From SMBSF63 sp034003545 (GTDB lineage Bacteria > Chloroflexota > Anaerolineae > Anaerolineales > Anaerolineaceae): a stretch of DNA of 64,000 nt. Each line of letters opens with the position of its first letter. Position 1 is the first letter of the stretch. This document shows positions 25,273-33,912 of the stretch, piece after piece. Made by a program: the position numbers and the translations under genes. The DNA lies in assembly GCA_964447155.1 (NCBI GenBank), contig CAYURM010000002.1:1-64000 (forward strand). Direction: 5' to 3'. The notes under the pieces were generated by a model, which was given only the letters and a program-made list of their open reading frames with translations, had not been told where the DNA came from and did no database searches.

Positions 25273-25956
25273 CTACCCCTCCAGCCGGTAACCATACCCC
25301 CGGACGGTGACAATATACTGCGGCGCAGACGGTTCTGGCTCCAGCTTGTTGCGTAATAACCAGATGTAACGACGCACGGCGGCCGTCTCTTCCCCCTCTT
25401 CCCGCTCCCACACCTGCTGGATGACTTCCAGCTCGCTGACCGCCTGACCTTTGCGTTCGGCCAATACCTCCAACAGGCGGAACTCGGTGGGGGTCAGCTG
25501 GATGACTTCCTCACCGCGGCGCACTTCATGGCGGTCCAGGTCGAGGAGCATATCCCCAATGGGAATGACGTTATGCTCCACCAGCGGAGCCTGGCGGGAG
25601 CGCCCCAGCACGGCTTGAATGCGCGCTCCCAGCTCGGCAAAGCTGAACGGCTTGGTCACATAATCATCCACCCCCAGTTGAAAGCCGTGCAATTTGTCTT
25701 CTTCGGTGGATTTGGCCGTTACCAGGATAATCGGCACTTCCGAAAGCTCGCGCAGGCGCCGGGTAACCTCCCAGCCGTCCATCCCCGGCATCATCACGTC
25801 CAGCACCACCAGGTCGGGGTGCTCCTGATAGGCCAGGCGCAGCGCATCCACCCCGCTGTTGGCAGCGCATACCTCAAAGCCTTGCCCCTCCAGATATTCC
25901 TGAATAAAACGCAGCAGGGTAACATCATCATCCACCAGCAGTAATTTCGTCATCAT
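25273..25956 (-). CDS. Response regulator, OmpR/PhoB family
   Basis: A 227-residue regulator. The receiver has LLLVDDD, phospho-acceptor Asp53 in VVLDVMMPGMDGW, and VTAKSTEEDK with the conserved Thr-Ala and Lys. The C-terminal winged helix is recognised by ITPTEFRLLEVL-like helix (here LTPTEFRLLEVLAERKG) and the wing end VTVRGYGYRLEG. The start is the first of two adjacent ATGs because GGAGG lies eight bases before it. It follows its sensor kinase with a four-base gap, so the two form an operon. Confidence 0.94.
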   Translation of the reverse strand: MMTKLLLVDDDVTLLRFIQEYLEGQGFEVCAANSGVDALRLAYQEHPDLVVLDVMMPGMDGWEVTRRLRELSEVPIILVTAKSTEEDKLHGFQLGVDDYVTKPFSFAELGARIQAVLGRSRQAPLVEHNVIPIGDMLLDLDRHEVRRGEEVIQLTPTEFRLLEVLAERKGQAVSELEVIQQVWEREEGEETAAVRRYIWLLRNKLEPEPSAPQYIVTVRGYGYRLEG

Positions 25957-25960
25957 CTGA

Positions 25961-28162
25961 TTATCCTCCCTCCTCATCCGTGCAGGCATCGGCTTCCGGC
26001 AGCCAGAATACGAAACGGGCCCCGCCCTGCGGGCAGTTCTCAGCCTGGATCATCCCGCCCATGGCATCCAGCAGCCGCTGGACAATATACAACCCCAACC
26101 CGTGCCCATACACGGTCTGCGCATCTTCGGGGTTGGAGCGGTAGAACTGGTCAAACAGCATGGGGATTACCTCCGGCGGAATGCCAGGGCCTTCGTCCAG
26201 CACCTGTACACGGATGCGGCCATCCGGAGCTTGTGAAGCACTGAGCCAGATATGTCCCTGTGGGGCATACTTGAAAGCGTTATCCAGCAAATGGAACAGC
26301 ACACTGGTCAGGGCCTGTTCATCGGCCAGCATGGGCGGCAGATTGGGGGGAACCTGCCAGACCACGCGGGCGGCATCCGCCTGGCGGCTGAGTTGGCGCT
26401 GCATGGTCTGCACCACATGCTGCAATTCCACCGGGGCGGGATATAGCGGCAGGCGGCCCGCTTCCAGGGCAGACAGATCCAGAATCGTCTCGACAAAGCG
26501 CGTCAGACGGAGGATCTCATCCTGCACCAGCGAGAGATTCTCTTCCGTGCGCGCCGGCATACCGCCGGAAGCCAGAGAAAGCTCGATGCCGCCGTTGATG
26601 TTGGTCAACGGCGAACGCAGTTCATGCGAAACCATTGACACGAAATCGGATTTGAGCCGGTCCAGCTCGCGCAGGCGCAGGTTCTGCTGTTCCAGCTGCA
26701 AATTGGCTGCGGTCAGATTGGCTGTTTTTTCTGCAACCTTTTTCTCCAGGCCGACATTCAGGCGTTCCAGTTCGGCGCGGTCTTTAGCGATCTGTTGATT
26801 GGCCTGACGCAGTTCGTCCTGACGCTGTTTTTCCAGACTGAGGTCATGGGCGGTGCCCGCCAGGGCGAGACGGCTGTCACCGGTGGGCGGTAACGGCCGC
26901 AGGGCAAGTGAAATCGGAAAAGTAGTTCCGTCGCGGCGGCACAGCCGTGCCTCACCCGACCATCCGCCGCTCATCGCAGACTTGAGCAAGGGTACAGTGT
27001 CGCCCGCTTTTCCCGATTCAATGATCAATGTCAATGGTTTCCCGATCAATTGCTGCGGGCTGTCATAGCCAGCCGCAGTCAGCAAAGCCGGGTTCGCCAG
27101 ACGCAGCCCGCCGCGCTCATCACACACAAAAGTCGGCTCAGCAATGCTGTTGACCAGGTTGGCATAGCGCTGCATCTGCACTTCGCCAGCCAGGATGCCC
27201 TGCCGGGCGATCAGTCCCAGGCTGAGTACCACCGTGACCCATAAACCAGCCAGGTTTGCCACTCCCACAAACTGCCATTCCAGTACTGTGTACAGTCCCA
27301 GGGTCAACGTCGCAATCAAGGGCAAGAAATATTGAAAGCGTGTCAACACGCGCTGCAAGCGGGGGGTGGGGTTGGCGCGGGCGAGATACCCCAGCTGGGC
27401 AATCGCCCCGATGAACAAAGCCATATCCCCCAGCACCCAGCCCACATCGACCGGGCTGCCAATTTGATACGCGCCAGTGTTCAGCAAGGTGGCATAGACC
27501 AGGTCAGTGACCGTATAGGCCGCCAGCCCTGCAAAAATCCAGCCAAAGGCGGCCGAGAGGGTGCCTGTCTCGGCCAGCAGAAACAGATTCAGCAACAACA
27601 GCAGCCCGGCCAGATCCACCAGGGGATAGATGAGCGCTGTCGGGCGGCTGCCAGCCGGCAGCCAGGTCTGCATCGGCTGCAAGACACTGATCCATACCAG
27701 GGTCAGCCCGGCCGTAGTGGTGAGGCCCATGTCAAACAATAGTTCCAGGCGGCCAAAAGTCTGGCGCTGCTTGCGCGGGTAAACTGCCAGGCCAATCCAC
27801 AAAGGCAGCGAGCCGAGCAAATACAGTGCTTCCAGGGCAACAAGTTGGGTATCCTTGGCGATCTGCACCGCGTTCAGCAGGGTACGCAGCAAGTCACCCA
27901 GCGTCCACACCGCCAGGCCAATCGCCAGCCAGGTCCACGAACGCTGCAAAGCCCGGTCGGCTGCCAGCGAACGGCGCACCCAAACCGCTGCGGCGGCGGC
28001 CAGCAGGGAAGTGAACAGCATCGCCAGGTTGCCAATCACCAGGCGGTCCATCTCCGGTTTACGCGCCCACAACAGCCAGGCCAAATGCAGCAGCACATAC
28101 AAACCGCTGATCAACACCAGATGCTTTCGCTGCGGGAAGGGCGGGTTTTCTTTCTCGACCAT
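25961..28162 (-). CDS. Hybrid-free sensor histidine kinase with PAS domain (HisKA)
   Basis: A 733-residue kinase. Roughly ten hydrophobic segments cover residues 15-330, then a PAS domain (IAEPTFVCDERGGLRLANPALL), a coiled-coil, the HisKA box DFVSMVSHELRSPLT with the phospho-acceptor His, and a HATPase_c domain (DEGPGIPP, GHGLGLYIV). The ligand is probably a membrane or redox signal. It lies four bases upstream of the PhoB-type regulator, so they form one operon. The start at 28162 is uncertain because no strong ribosome binding site is visible; an in-frame ATG lies at 28216. Confidence 0.92.
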   Translation of the reverse strand: MVEKENPPFPQRKHLVLISGLYVLLHLAWLLWARKPEMDRLVIGNLAMLFTSLLAAAAAVWVRRSLAADRALQRSWTWLAIGLAVWTLGDLLRTLLNAVQIAKDTQLVALEALYLLGSLPLWIGLAVYPRKQRQTFGRLELLFDMGLTTTAGLTLVWISVLQPMQTWLPAGSRPTALIYPLVDLAGLLLLLNLFLLAETGTLSAAFGWIFAGLAAYTVTDLVYATLLNTGAYQIGSPVDVGWVLGDMALFIGAIAQLGYLARANPTPRLQRVLTRFQYFLPLIATLTLGLYTVLEWQFVGVANLAGLWVTVVLSLGLIARQGILAGEVQMQRYANLVNSIAEPTFVCDERGGLRLANPALLTAAGYDSPQQLIGKPLTLIIESGKAGDTVPLLKSAMSGGWSGEARLCRRDGTTFPISLALRPLPPTGDSRLALAGTAHDLSLEKQRQDELRQANQQIAKDRAELERLNVGLEKKVAEKTANLTAANLQLEQQNLRLRELDRLKSDFVSMVSHELRSPLTNINGGIELSLASGGMPARTEENLSLVQDEILRLTRFVETILDLSALEAGRLPLYPAPVELQHVVQTMQRQLSRQADAARVVWQVPPNLPPMLADEQALTSVLFHLLDNAFKYAPQGHIWLSASQAPDGRIRVQVLDEGPGIPPEVIPMLFDQFYRSNPEDAQTVYGHGLGLYIVQRLLDAMGGMIQAENCPQGGARFVFWLPEADACTDEEGG

Positions 28163-28320
28163 GTCTTCATTGTACCTGTGGCCGGAAAGGGGCGCAAGCT
28201 GGTTAATCCCCCACACAGGAAGGATAATTTCGGTTTATACTAAAACCAGGGACGGAGATACCGTCCGGTATGCAAATTGCACAAAACAAAAAAACAGACA
28301 CCTTTGTGAAGGAGGTCAAT

Positions 28321-29493
28321 ATGTCCCGCTTCTCCTTTCGTTCCATCATCATCCTGACCGTGTTCGCCCTGCTGCTTTCTGCTTGCAGCATGTTGGATGT
28401 ACTGCCGCAAAACGCCCCGCCTGCCGGGGAAACCCCCATGCCCGTGGAAACCGCCCCGGGAGAGGCCGCCTCTGCCGAACCGGAAACCAGCCCGCACGGA
28501 GAAATAGACGAAACGCCCGAAGCTGTTCCCACGGCTGAGGCACAGGTCATTACCCCGGAAAACGCCCACCTGTTAAGCGAAGTGGCCCAGGTGCAGATTG
28601 AGAACCCCTACCGCCTGGCCTGGTCGCAAGACGGCACGAAAATAGCAATGTCATGGTTGCAAATTGACCCACAAGGCAAAGAACCCACTAAAAGCGGCCT
28701 TTCTGTATTGGACAGCACTACCCTCGAAACCCTGTCCACCGTTGTCGTGCAGGAGCCGATCACCGTGCTGGACTTCTCGCCCACCACCGGCCTGATGGCA
28801 ACCACCTCCGACCAGAAAAACCTCGATCTGCGGGAGATTACCACCGGGCAGCTTGTGCGCACCATCAGCCCGGAAAATGGCTTTAGTGATGCGGTTTTCT
28901 CGACCGACGGCAGTCAAATCGCCCTGTCATCCTGGCTTGAAATTGCCTATACCCTGTGGGACTCGTCAACCGGCTCACAGATTAAGGAGTTATCCGGTTT
29001 TTCTACCGCCGCCCCCGTTTACCATGCCAGCTTCTCGAAGGATGACCGCTATCTGATCTGGGTGGCGCGCGGCAGCGTTCAGGTGATGGACATCGCCTCC
29101 GGCACCATGGGCGCTTTTCTGACCCATGAAGACTTTATCGGCGATGCCGCGCTGGCGCCCAACGGGCATTTGCTGGCGGTGACCACCGCCGGCACGATTG
29201 ACGGCGAATCCAGGCCGATCATTCAACTCTGGGATCAGACCAGCGGTCAGGCGCTGGGGACACTGGTAGAAGGCACATCCATCACCCAGAGTCTGGCTTT
29301 TAACAAAGACGGCAAACTGCTGGCGGCATCTGTTTTCAACGAGCTGGCCCTGTGGGACGTGGACGCCAAAACCCGCCTGCTGTCCCTGCCCGGTCACACC
29401 GACATGGTTACCTCGATTGCCTTCTCACCCGATGGCCGCACGCTGGTCTCTTCTTCAGCGGATGGCACGGTACGTTTGTGGCAGACACAGTAA
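28321..29493 (+). CDS. WD40-repeat lipoprotein
   Basis: A 390-residue lipoprotein. The signal peptide ends in the lipobox LLSAC (acylated Cys). A Pro/Glu-rich linker leads to a beta-propeller of about six or seven WD40-type blades, for example YRLAWSQDGTKIAMSW, VTSIAFSPDGRTLVSSSADGTVRLW at the end. WD40 propellers on the cell surface usually serve as binding platforms; no partner can be named. The ATG follows GGAGG with a five-base spacer. The gene is divergent from the two-component operon and ends at a clear terminator. Confidence 0.87.
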   Translation: MSRFSFRSIIILTVFALLLSACSMLDVLPQNAPPAGETPMPVETAPGEAASAEPETSPHGEIDETPEAVPTAEAQVITPENAHLLSEVAQVQIENPYRLAWSQDGTKIAMSWLQIDPQGKEPTKSGLSVLDSTTLETLSTVVVQEPITVLDFSPTTGLMATTSDQKNLDLREITTGQLVRTISPENGFSDAVFSTDGSQIALSSWLEIAYTLWDSSTGSQIKELSGFSTAAPVYHASFSKDDRYLIWVARGSVQVMDIASGTMGAFLTHEDFIGDAALAPNGHLLAVTTAGTIDGESRPIIQLWDQTSGQALGTLVEGTSITQSLAFNKDGKLLAASVFNELALWDVDAKTRLLSLPGHTDMVTSIAFSPDGRTLVSSSADGTVRLWQTQ

Positions 29494-29534
29494 GGAATTA
29501 ATTTGCAGTCTTGTTTAAATTGCAGGAAGGGATC

Positions 29535-29567
29535 ATCAGGCGGACAGAACACACCGCCTGATTTTTT
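29535..29567 (+). terminator. Terminator of the WD40 lipoprotein gene
   Basis: ATCAGGCGG and CCGCCTGAT form a 9-bp stem with a ten-base loop followed by a T-run. Confidence 0.9.
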
Positions 29568-29631
29568 CTGTTATGGCCGCTTCCGCATTGGTTTTCCCTC
29601 AAATTTTTAAACTCTTCTAACCTAACTCCAA

Positions 29632-29660
29632 TTGTCCGAAAGTTCTTTTTGCGTTATAGT
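29632..29660 (+). promoter_or_regulatory. Promoter giving a leaderless kinase transcript
   Basis: TTGTCC (29632-29637) and TATAGT (29655-29660) are 17 bases apart and the ATG is seven bases further on. There is no room for a Shine-Dalgarno after a normal transcription start. Confidence 0.55.
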
Positions 29661-29667
29661 TTAAATC

Positions 29668-31437
29668 ATGCGAAAATTTGAATTTCCATACCTGTCCGAC
29701 TGGTTTGCCGTCACCTTGCGCTGGTTAATCCTGCTGGGGATAGCAGTTTCCCTGGTGTTGAATGAAGCCTTGACCCTGTGGTTAACCGCCATCCTGCTGT
29801 TTGGTGTGCTGTGGAATACCTTCACCGCCATTCTGGCAGGCATCAATCACCGCCTTCCCCAGCACCGCATCATCAATGTTGCCGCGGACGGGATCATCAG
29901 TATCACCCTGTTTGCCTTTTCCGGCGGCATCTCTGGCCCGATAAGCTGGTCCAGTCTGCTGGCCGTCACCTCTGCTTCCATCTATTTTGAACTGCGCGGG
30001 GCGGTATTGATTGCCGCTGTTCTGGCTGTGCTGCAAGGCGGATGGACATTTTTAAGCAATATGTCCGAATTTCATCCCTTGCTGCTTGTACAGCCTTTCA
30101 CCTTTAATCTGCTCATCGGTATGGCTGCTGGCTTTGCCAACAACGGCCTGATGAAACGCCTGCGTGCATACTACCGCAATGTGATCAACAATAAAGAAGA
30201 GCAAAACCGCCTGGCAAAGCATCAGGAACGCGAACAAATTCGGGCTTTTTACAAAATCCTTGAAACCCTCAGCACAGCCCTCAATTATCAGATCGTCCTG
30301 GATACCGTGCTGGACCTGAGCAACCAGATCATCGGCACGTCCCAGACCGACCGCATGATCAGTGCTGTGCTGCTTTTCTCCGGCCGTCACATGCGGATTG
30401 AATCTGCCCGCCGCATGCCGCCGCGCGATCTGAAGATCACCTTCCACGCCAAAAAAGGCGCCTTGCAGCAAGCGCTGGCCACCGGTGAACCCATCCTGAT
30501 AAAAGAACCATCCAGCGATCCCGAATTGAAAAATCTCATCATCCTGCACGATTGCCAGAGCGCATTATGTCTGCCGCTGATGCGCGGGCTGGATACCTAT
30601 GGCATCATGCTGTATGCTCACCCGGCGGAAAATTTTTTCAGCGAAGGCCGCATTGAAATACTGGAAATGCTCAGCAGCCAGGCCGTCATCGCCATTCAGA
30701 ATGCCCGCCTGTTTGAACAGCTGCAGGAGGAAAAACAGGTACTGATTGAATCGCAGGAAGTCACCCGCAGGCAGCTCGCCCGCGACCTGCACGACGGCCC
30801 CACCCAATCCATCTCTGCCATCGCAATGCGCATGAGCATCAGCAAAAAAATGCTGGAAATGAACCAGCATGATGATTTGATGCAAGAACTGGAGAACATT
30901 GAAGACCTTGCCCGCCGTACCACCAACGAGATCCGCCACATGCTCTTCACCCTGCGCCCGCTGGTGCTGGAATCAAAAGGACTGACCGCTGCGCTGGAAT
31001 CGATGGCGGTCAAAATGAATGATAATTACGGCCAGAATGTGAAGGTCGGCGTTGACGAGGATGTGGTTCAACACCTCGATATCAGCAAACAGACGGTCAT
31101 CTTCTATCTGGTGGAAGAAGCGGTCAATAACGCGCGCAAGCACGCCAAAGCCGAACAGATCCAGGTACGGCTGCGCTACCTGCCCGGAGAAGAAGAAAAC
31201 GTAGCTGCCCTGGAAATCATTGACAACGGCATCGGTTTTGATGTACAGGCGGTTACCAGCAATTACGCGCAGCGCGGCAGCCTCGGCATGATCAATCTAC
31301 AGGAACGCTCGGAAATGATCAATGGTGTGCTGGAAGTTGACTCAAAACGAAATGTAGGCACCCTGGTAAGGGTATTGATCCCGCTCACTGAAGAAGCGAC
31401 AGAGCGGCTGGCAGGGGGATTGATCCAGAATAAATAG
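29668..31437 (+). CDS. GAF-domain sensor histidine kinase, NarL/DesK type (HisKA_3)
   Basis: A 589-residue kinase. Hydrophobic segments lie in residues 15-160, then a GAF domain (about 190-350, VLDTVLDLSNQIIGTSQTDR onwards), then the HisKA_3 box RDLHDGPTQS with phospho-acceptor His375, and a HATPase_c domain ending in the GSLGMINLQERSEMI motif. GAF domains bind small ligands such as cyclic nucleotides, haem or chromophores; none can be inferred here. It has its own promoter and no adjacent response regulator, so it may signal through a distant partner. Confidence 0.92.
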   Translation: MRKFEFPYLSDWFAVTLRWLILLGIAVSLVLNEALTLWLTAILLFGVLWNTFTAILAGINHRLPQHRIINVAADGIISITLFAFSGGISGPISWSSLLAVTSASIYFELRGAVLIAAVLAVLQGGWTFLSNMSEFHPLLLVQPFTFNLLIGMAAGFANNGLMKRLRAYYRNVINNKEEQNRLAKHQEREQIRAFYKILETLSTALNYQIVLDTVLDLSNQIIGTSQTDRMISAVLLFSGRHMRIESARRMPPRDLKITFHAKKGALQQALATGEPILIKEPSSDPELKNLIILHDCQSALCLPLMRGLDTYGIMLYAHPAENFFSEGRIEILEMLSSQAVIAIQNARLFEQLQEEKQVLIESQEVTRRQLARDLHDGPTQSISAIAMRMSISKKMLEMNQHDDLMQELENIEDLARRTTNEIRHMLFTLRPLVLESKGLTAALESMAVKMNDNYGQNVKVGVDEDVVQHLDISKQTVIFYLVEEAVNNARKHAKAEQIQVRLRYLPGEEENVAALEIIDNGIGFDVQAVTSNYAQRGSLGMINLQERSEMINGVLEVDSKRNVGTLVRVLIPLTEEATERLAGGLIQNK

Positions 31438-31662
31438 CTGAAGCAAACACCCAGGCAGCCTAACGCCTGCAATAACCACCCAATCGTCATTGTTTTAATC
31501 TATTTATACCGGTTTTACTCCAAAGCGCATCGCCCCAAACCACGATTCAGGATAAAATAGAAGTATCCGCAGAAGACATATTTACACAGGCGATGGGGGA
31601 AGCCCATCGTCTGTATTTGTTTGTGTCAGTCAATTCAGTCTATCCCCACCCGGAGATGAGCC

Positions 31663-32466
31663 ATGCCATTTGCCAATGGACTATACAGTTCAATTTTTGA
31701 TGATGGCACGCTATCCCAGCCGCCTATTCTTTTATTGCACGGGGCGGGCAGCACCCGCCTGTGCTGGCCGTCCGCTATCCGCCGTCTGCCCGGATATAAA
31801 GTTATCGCCCTTGATCTGCCGGGGCATGGCCGCTCGGAAGGCGTGGCCTTGCAATCCGTGGCTGAATATGCCGAAGCCGTATTGGATTTTATGAGGGAAA
31901 TGGGCCTTTACAGGGCCTCGCTGGTCGGGCATTCCCTGGGCAGCGCCATCGCCCTGTACCTGGCCCTGCATTACCCGGACAGGGTTGCGCATCTGGGAAT
32001 CATCTCCGGCGGGGCTGCCTTGCACATTCCTGAAAATATCCTGGCAGCTTTTTCCAATCGAACCACGTTTAAAGAAGGCCTGGAACAACTCGCACAAGTA
32101 CTGTTTGGCCCGTCGGCCAGTAACAAACTGAAAGAGCAGGTGCTTGAGACCCTGCAAAGTATGCGCCCTGGCGTTTTATACGGAGACTGGCTGGCTTGCG
32201 CAAATTTTGACTTAAGCGATTCTTTGCAGCAGATCAAAATCCCTGCCTGGATCATCGTTGGCGACCATGACAAGCTGACCCCGCCCTACCAGTCCCGGCA
32301 TCTGGCAAAGCAGATCAAAAACAGTACCCTGCAGCTGGTGCCTGGCGCCGGTCACATGCTGATCCTCGAAGCGCCGGATGCTGTCAGCAGAGGTTTGGCT
32401 GAATTTCTAAAAAATGATCTTCTTTACCATTTCACCTCACTACTTCGCAAATCCGCCAGGCTGTAA
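31663..32466 (+). CDS. Alpha/beta-hydrolase
   Basis: A 267-residue alpha/beta-hydrolase. The oxyanion segment HGAGSTRLCW, nucleophile elbow GHSLG with Ser91, the acid in VGDHDKLTPP and the catalytic His in GAGHMLILEAPD are all present, so it should be active. Esterase, thioesterase or haloperoxidase-like activity is possible; the substrate is unknown. A short hairpin with 7-bp arms (31591-31609) lies in its leader region. The neighbouring methyltransferase fragment begins 30 bases downstream. Confidence 0.9.
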   Translation: MPFANGLYSSIFDDGTLSQPPILLLHGAGSTRLCWPSAIRRLPGYKVIALDLPGHGRSEGVALQSVAEYAEAVLDFMREMGLYRASLVGHSLGSAIALYLALHYPDRVAHLGIISGGAALHIPENILAAFSNRTTFKEGLEQLAQVLFGPSASNKLKEQVLETLQSMRPGVLYGDWLACANFDLSDSLQQIKIPAWIIVGDHDKLTPPYQSRHLAKQIKNSTLQLVPGAGHMLILEAPDAVSRGLAEFLKNDLLYHFTSLLRKSARL

Positions 32467-32496
32467 AAAAAACCATCTCCGTGATGCCGAATTTTC

Positions 32497-33303
32497 TTGT
32501 CAAAGCCTGAATTGACTACTTTTTACGATCCTGCAGAGCCATTGATAGAGATCAAGGAGAGATATATGGAATTCTTTTTTGAAATTCATCAGAATCTACC
32601 CCGCGAAGGACCGGGGGATACTGCCTCCACCCGGAAAGCCCTGGAAATGATAACCGGTCTACCGGAACGCCCCGCTATCCTGGATGTAGGCTGCGGGCCG
32701 GGGGTGCAGACCCGTGACCTGGCGCAGATGACTGGCGGCATGGTGACCGCCGTAGACACGCACCAGCCTTTTCTCGACCGGCTGCAATACCAGGCCGAAG
32801 CAGAAGGCCTGGCCGGACAGATCATTCCTGTCAACCAATCCATGAAGGCACTCGACTTCCCTGCCGCCAGCTTTGATGTCATCTGGTCAGAAGGGGCTAT
32901 TTACATTATGGGCTTTGAAGAAGGACTGCGTGTATGGAAACAGCTTCTCAAACCTGGCGGCTGGATCGCGGTCACCGAAGCCTCTTGGCTCAAACCCCAT
33001 CCTCCGGCTGAAGTGCGGGACTTCTGAAACACAGCCTACCCGCAAATGTCCCTGGTGGAAGATAATCTGAAAACCATCGAGGCGCTGGATTATCGCGTGC
33101 TGGGGCATTTCACTTTACCCAAATCCTGCTGGCTGGAGGACTATTACGCCCCCATGCTGGAACGTGTCGCCATACTGCGAGAAAAGTATACCGGGGACAC
33201 CGAAAAACAGACCCTGCTGGATGAAGAACTGGTTGAAGTGGAAATCTATCGGAAATATTCTGACTGGTATGGATACGAATTTTACGTAATGCAGGCTGAA
33301 TGA
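32497..33303 (+). pseudogene. Class I SAM-dependent methyltransferase interrupted by one in-frame TGA
   Basis: The first 176 codons encode a Rossmann methyltransferase (SAM motif LDVGCGPG, acidic motif VDTHQPFLDRL, and the IWSEGAIYIMGFEEGL segment). Then TGA at 33025-33027 is followed in the same frame by NTAYPQMSLVEDNLKTIEAL and a C-terminal domain ending at 33303. The expected residue at the TGA is Trp (AEVRDFW in relatives I recall), so one G-to-A change would explain it. It may be dead, or the TGA could be read through or be an assembly error. The start is a TTG at 32497; an ATG at 32566 after AAGGAG is an alternative. Confidence 0.7.
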
Positions 33304-33449
33304 AGAGCGGGTAAAAAATGAAGCAGCAAACCATACAGGGTATTCCCGTATAGCATCGACAAGCAGGGTTAAGTATAATAAAAATATGATTTCGTTGGAA
33401 TCACAACGACACATATCGAAAAAAATTTATCCTGCAAGGAGGAAACCTG

Positions 33450-33902
33450 ATGAATAACTATAAAAAATTTGGCGCAATGATTGCGACCTCGACTTTGGTA
33501 ATGTTCGGATTAATGTATCTAAACACCTATCAATGGGACCATATCTTTTTCAGTGAAACCCGCGTTTATATGGCCCTGATCATGGGAGCAGTCATGGCGA
33601 TCATCATGCTGCTGTTTATGCGGCATATGTACACCAATCAACGGGCGAATGCCGGCATTATCATTGGCAGTATTGTGGTCTTTGCGCTCGCTCTCGGGCT
33701 GGTACGCAGCCAAATAAGCGTTGGAGACGTTTCGTACATGCGGGCAATGATCCCTCACCATTCAATTGCCATCCTGACCAGCACAAACGCGCAGATTTCT
33801 GACCCACGCGTCCGCGAATTGGCAGACGAAATTATCGAAGCCCAGGTTAGAGAAATTGACGAGATGAAAGCCTTGATCGCCGAACTGGAAGGCAAGGAAT
33901 AA
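33450..33902 (+). CDS. DUF305-like membrane protein
   Basis: A 150-residue protein with three hydrophobic segments in the first ~95 residues, followed by a short helical domain with the DUF305 signature YMRAMIPHHSIAI and the helix ISDPRVRELADEIIEAQVREIDEMK. DUF305 proteins have a four-helix ferritin-like fold with conserved His and are often linked to metal handling. A good GGAGG ribosome binding site precedes the ATG. A possible 23-codon leader frame (33386-33457) overlaps the start. The AOR gene begins ten bases after its stop, suggesting an operon. Confidence 0.75.
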   Translation: MNNYKKFGAMIATSTLVMFGLMYLNTYQWDHIFFSETRVYMALIMGAVMAIIMLLFMRHMYTNQRANAGIIIGSIVVFALALGLVRSQISVGDVSYMRAMIPHHSIAILTSTNAQISDPRVRELADEIIEAQVREIDEMKALIAELEGKE

Positions 33903-33912
33903 ACCGATTTAA

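Noticed and set aside
33025..33027. Selenocysteine codon
   Set aside because: The expected residue is Trp rather than Cys and I saw no supporting SECIS-like hairpin; the read-through idea is weaker than a point mutation.
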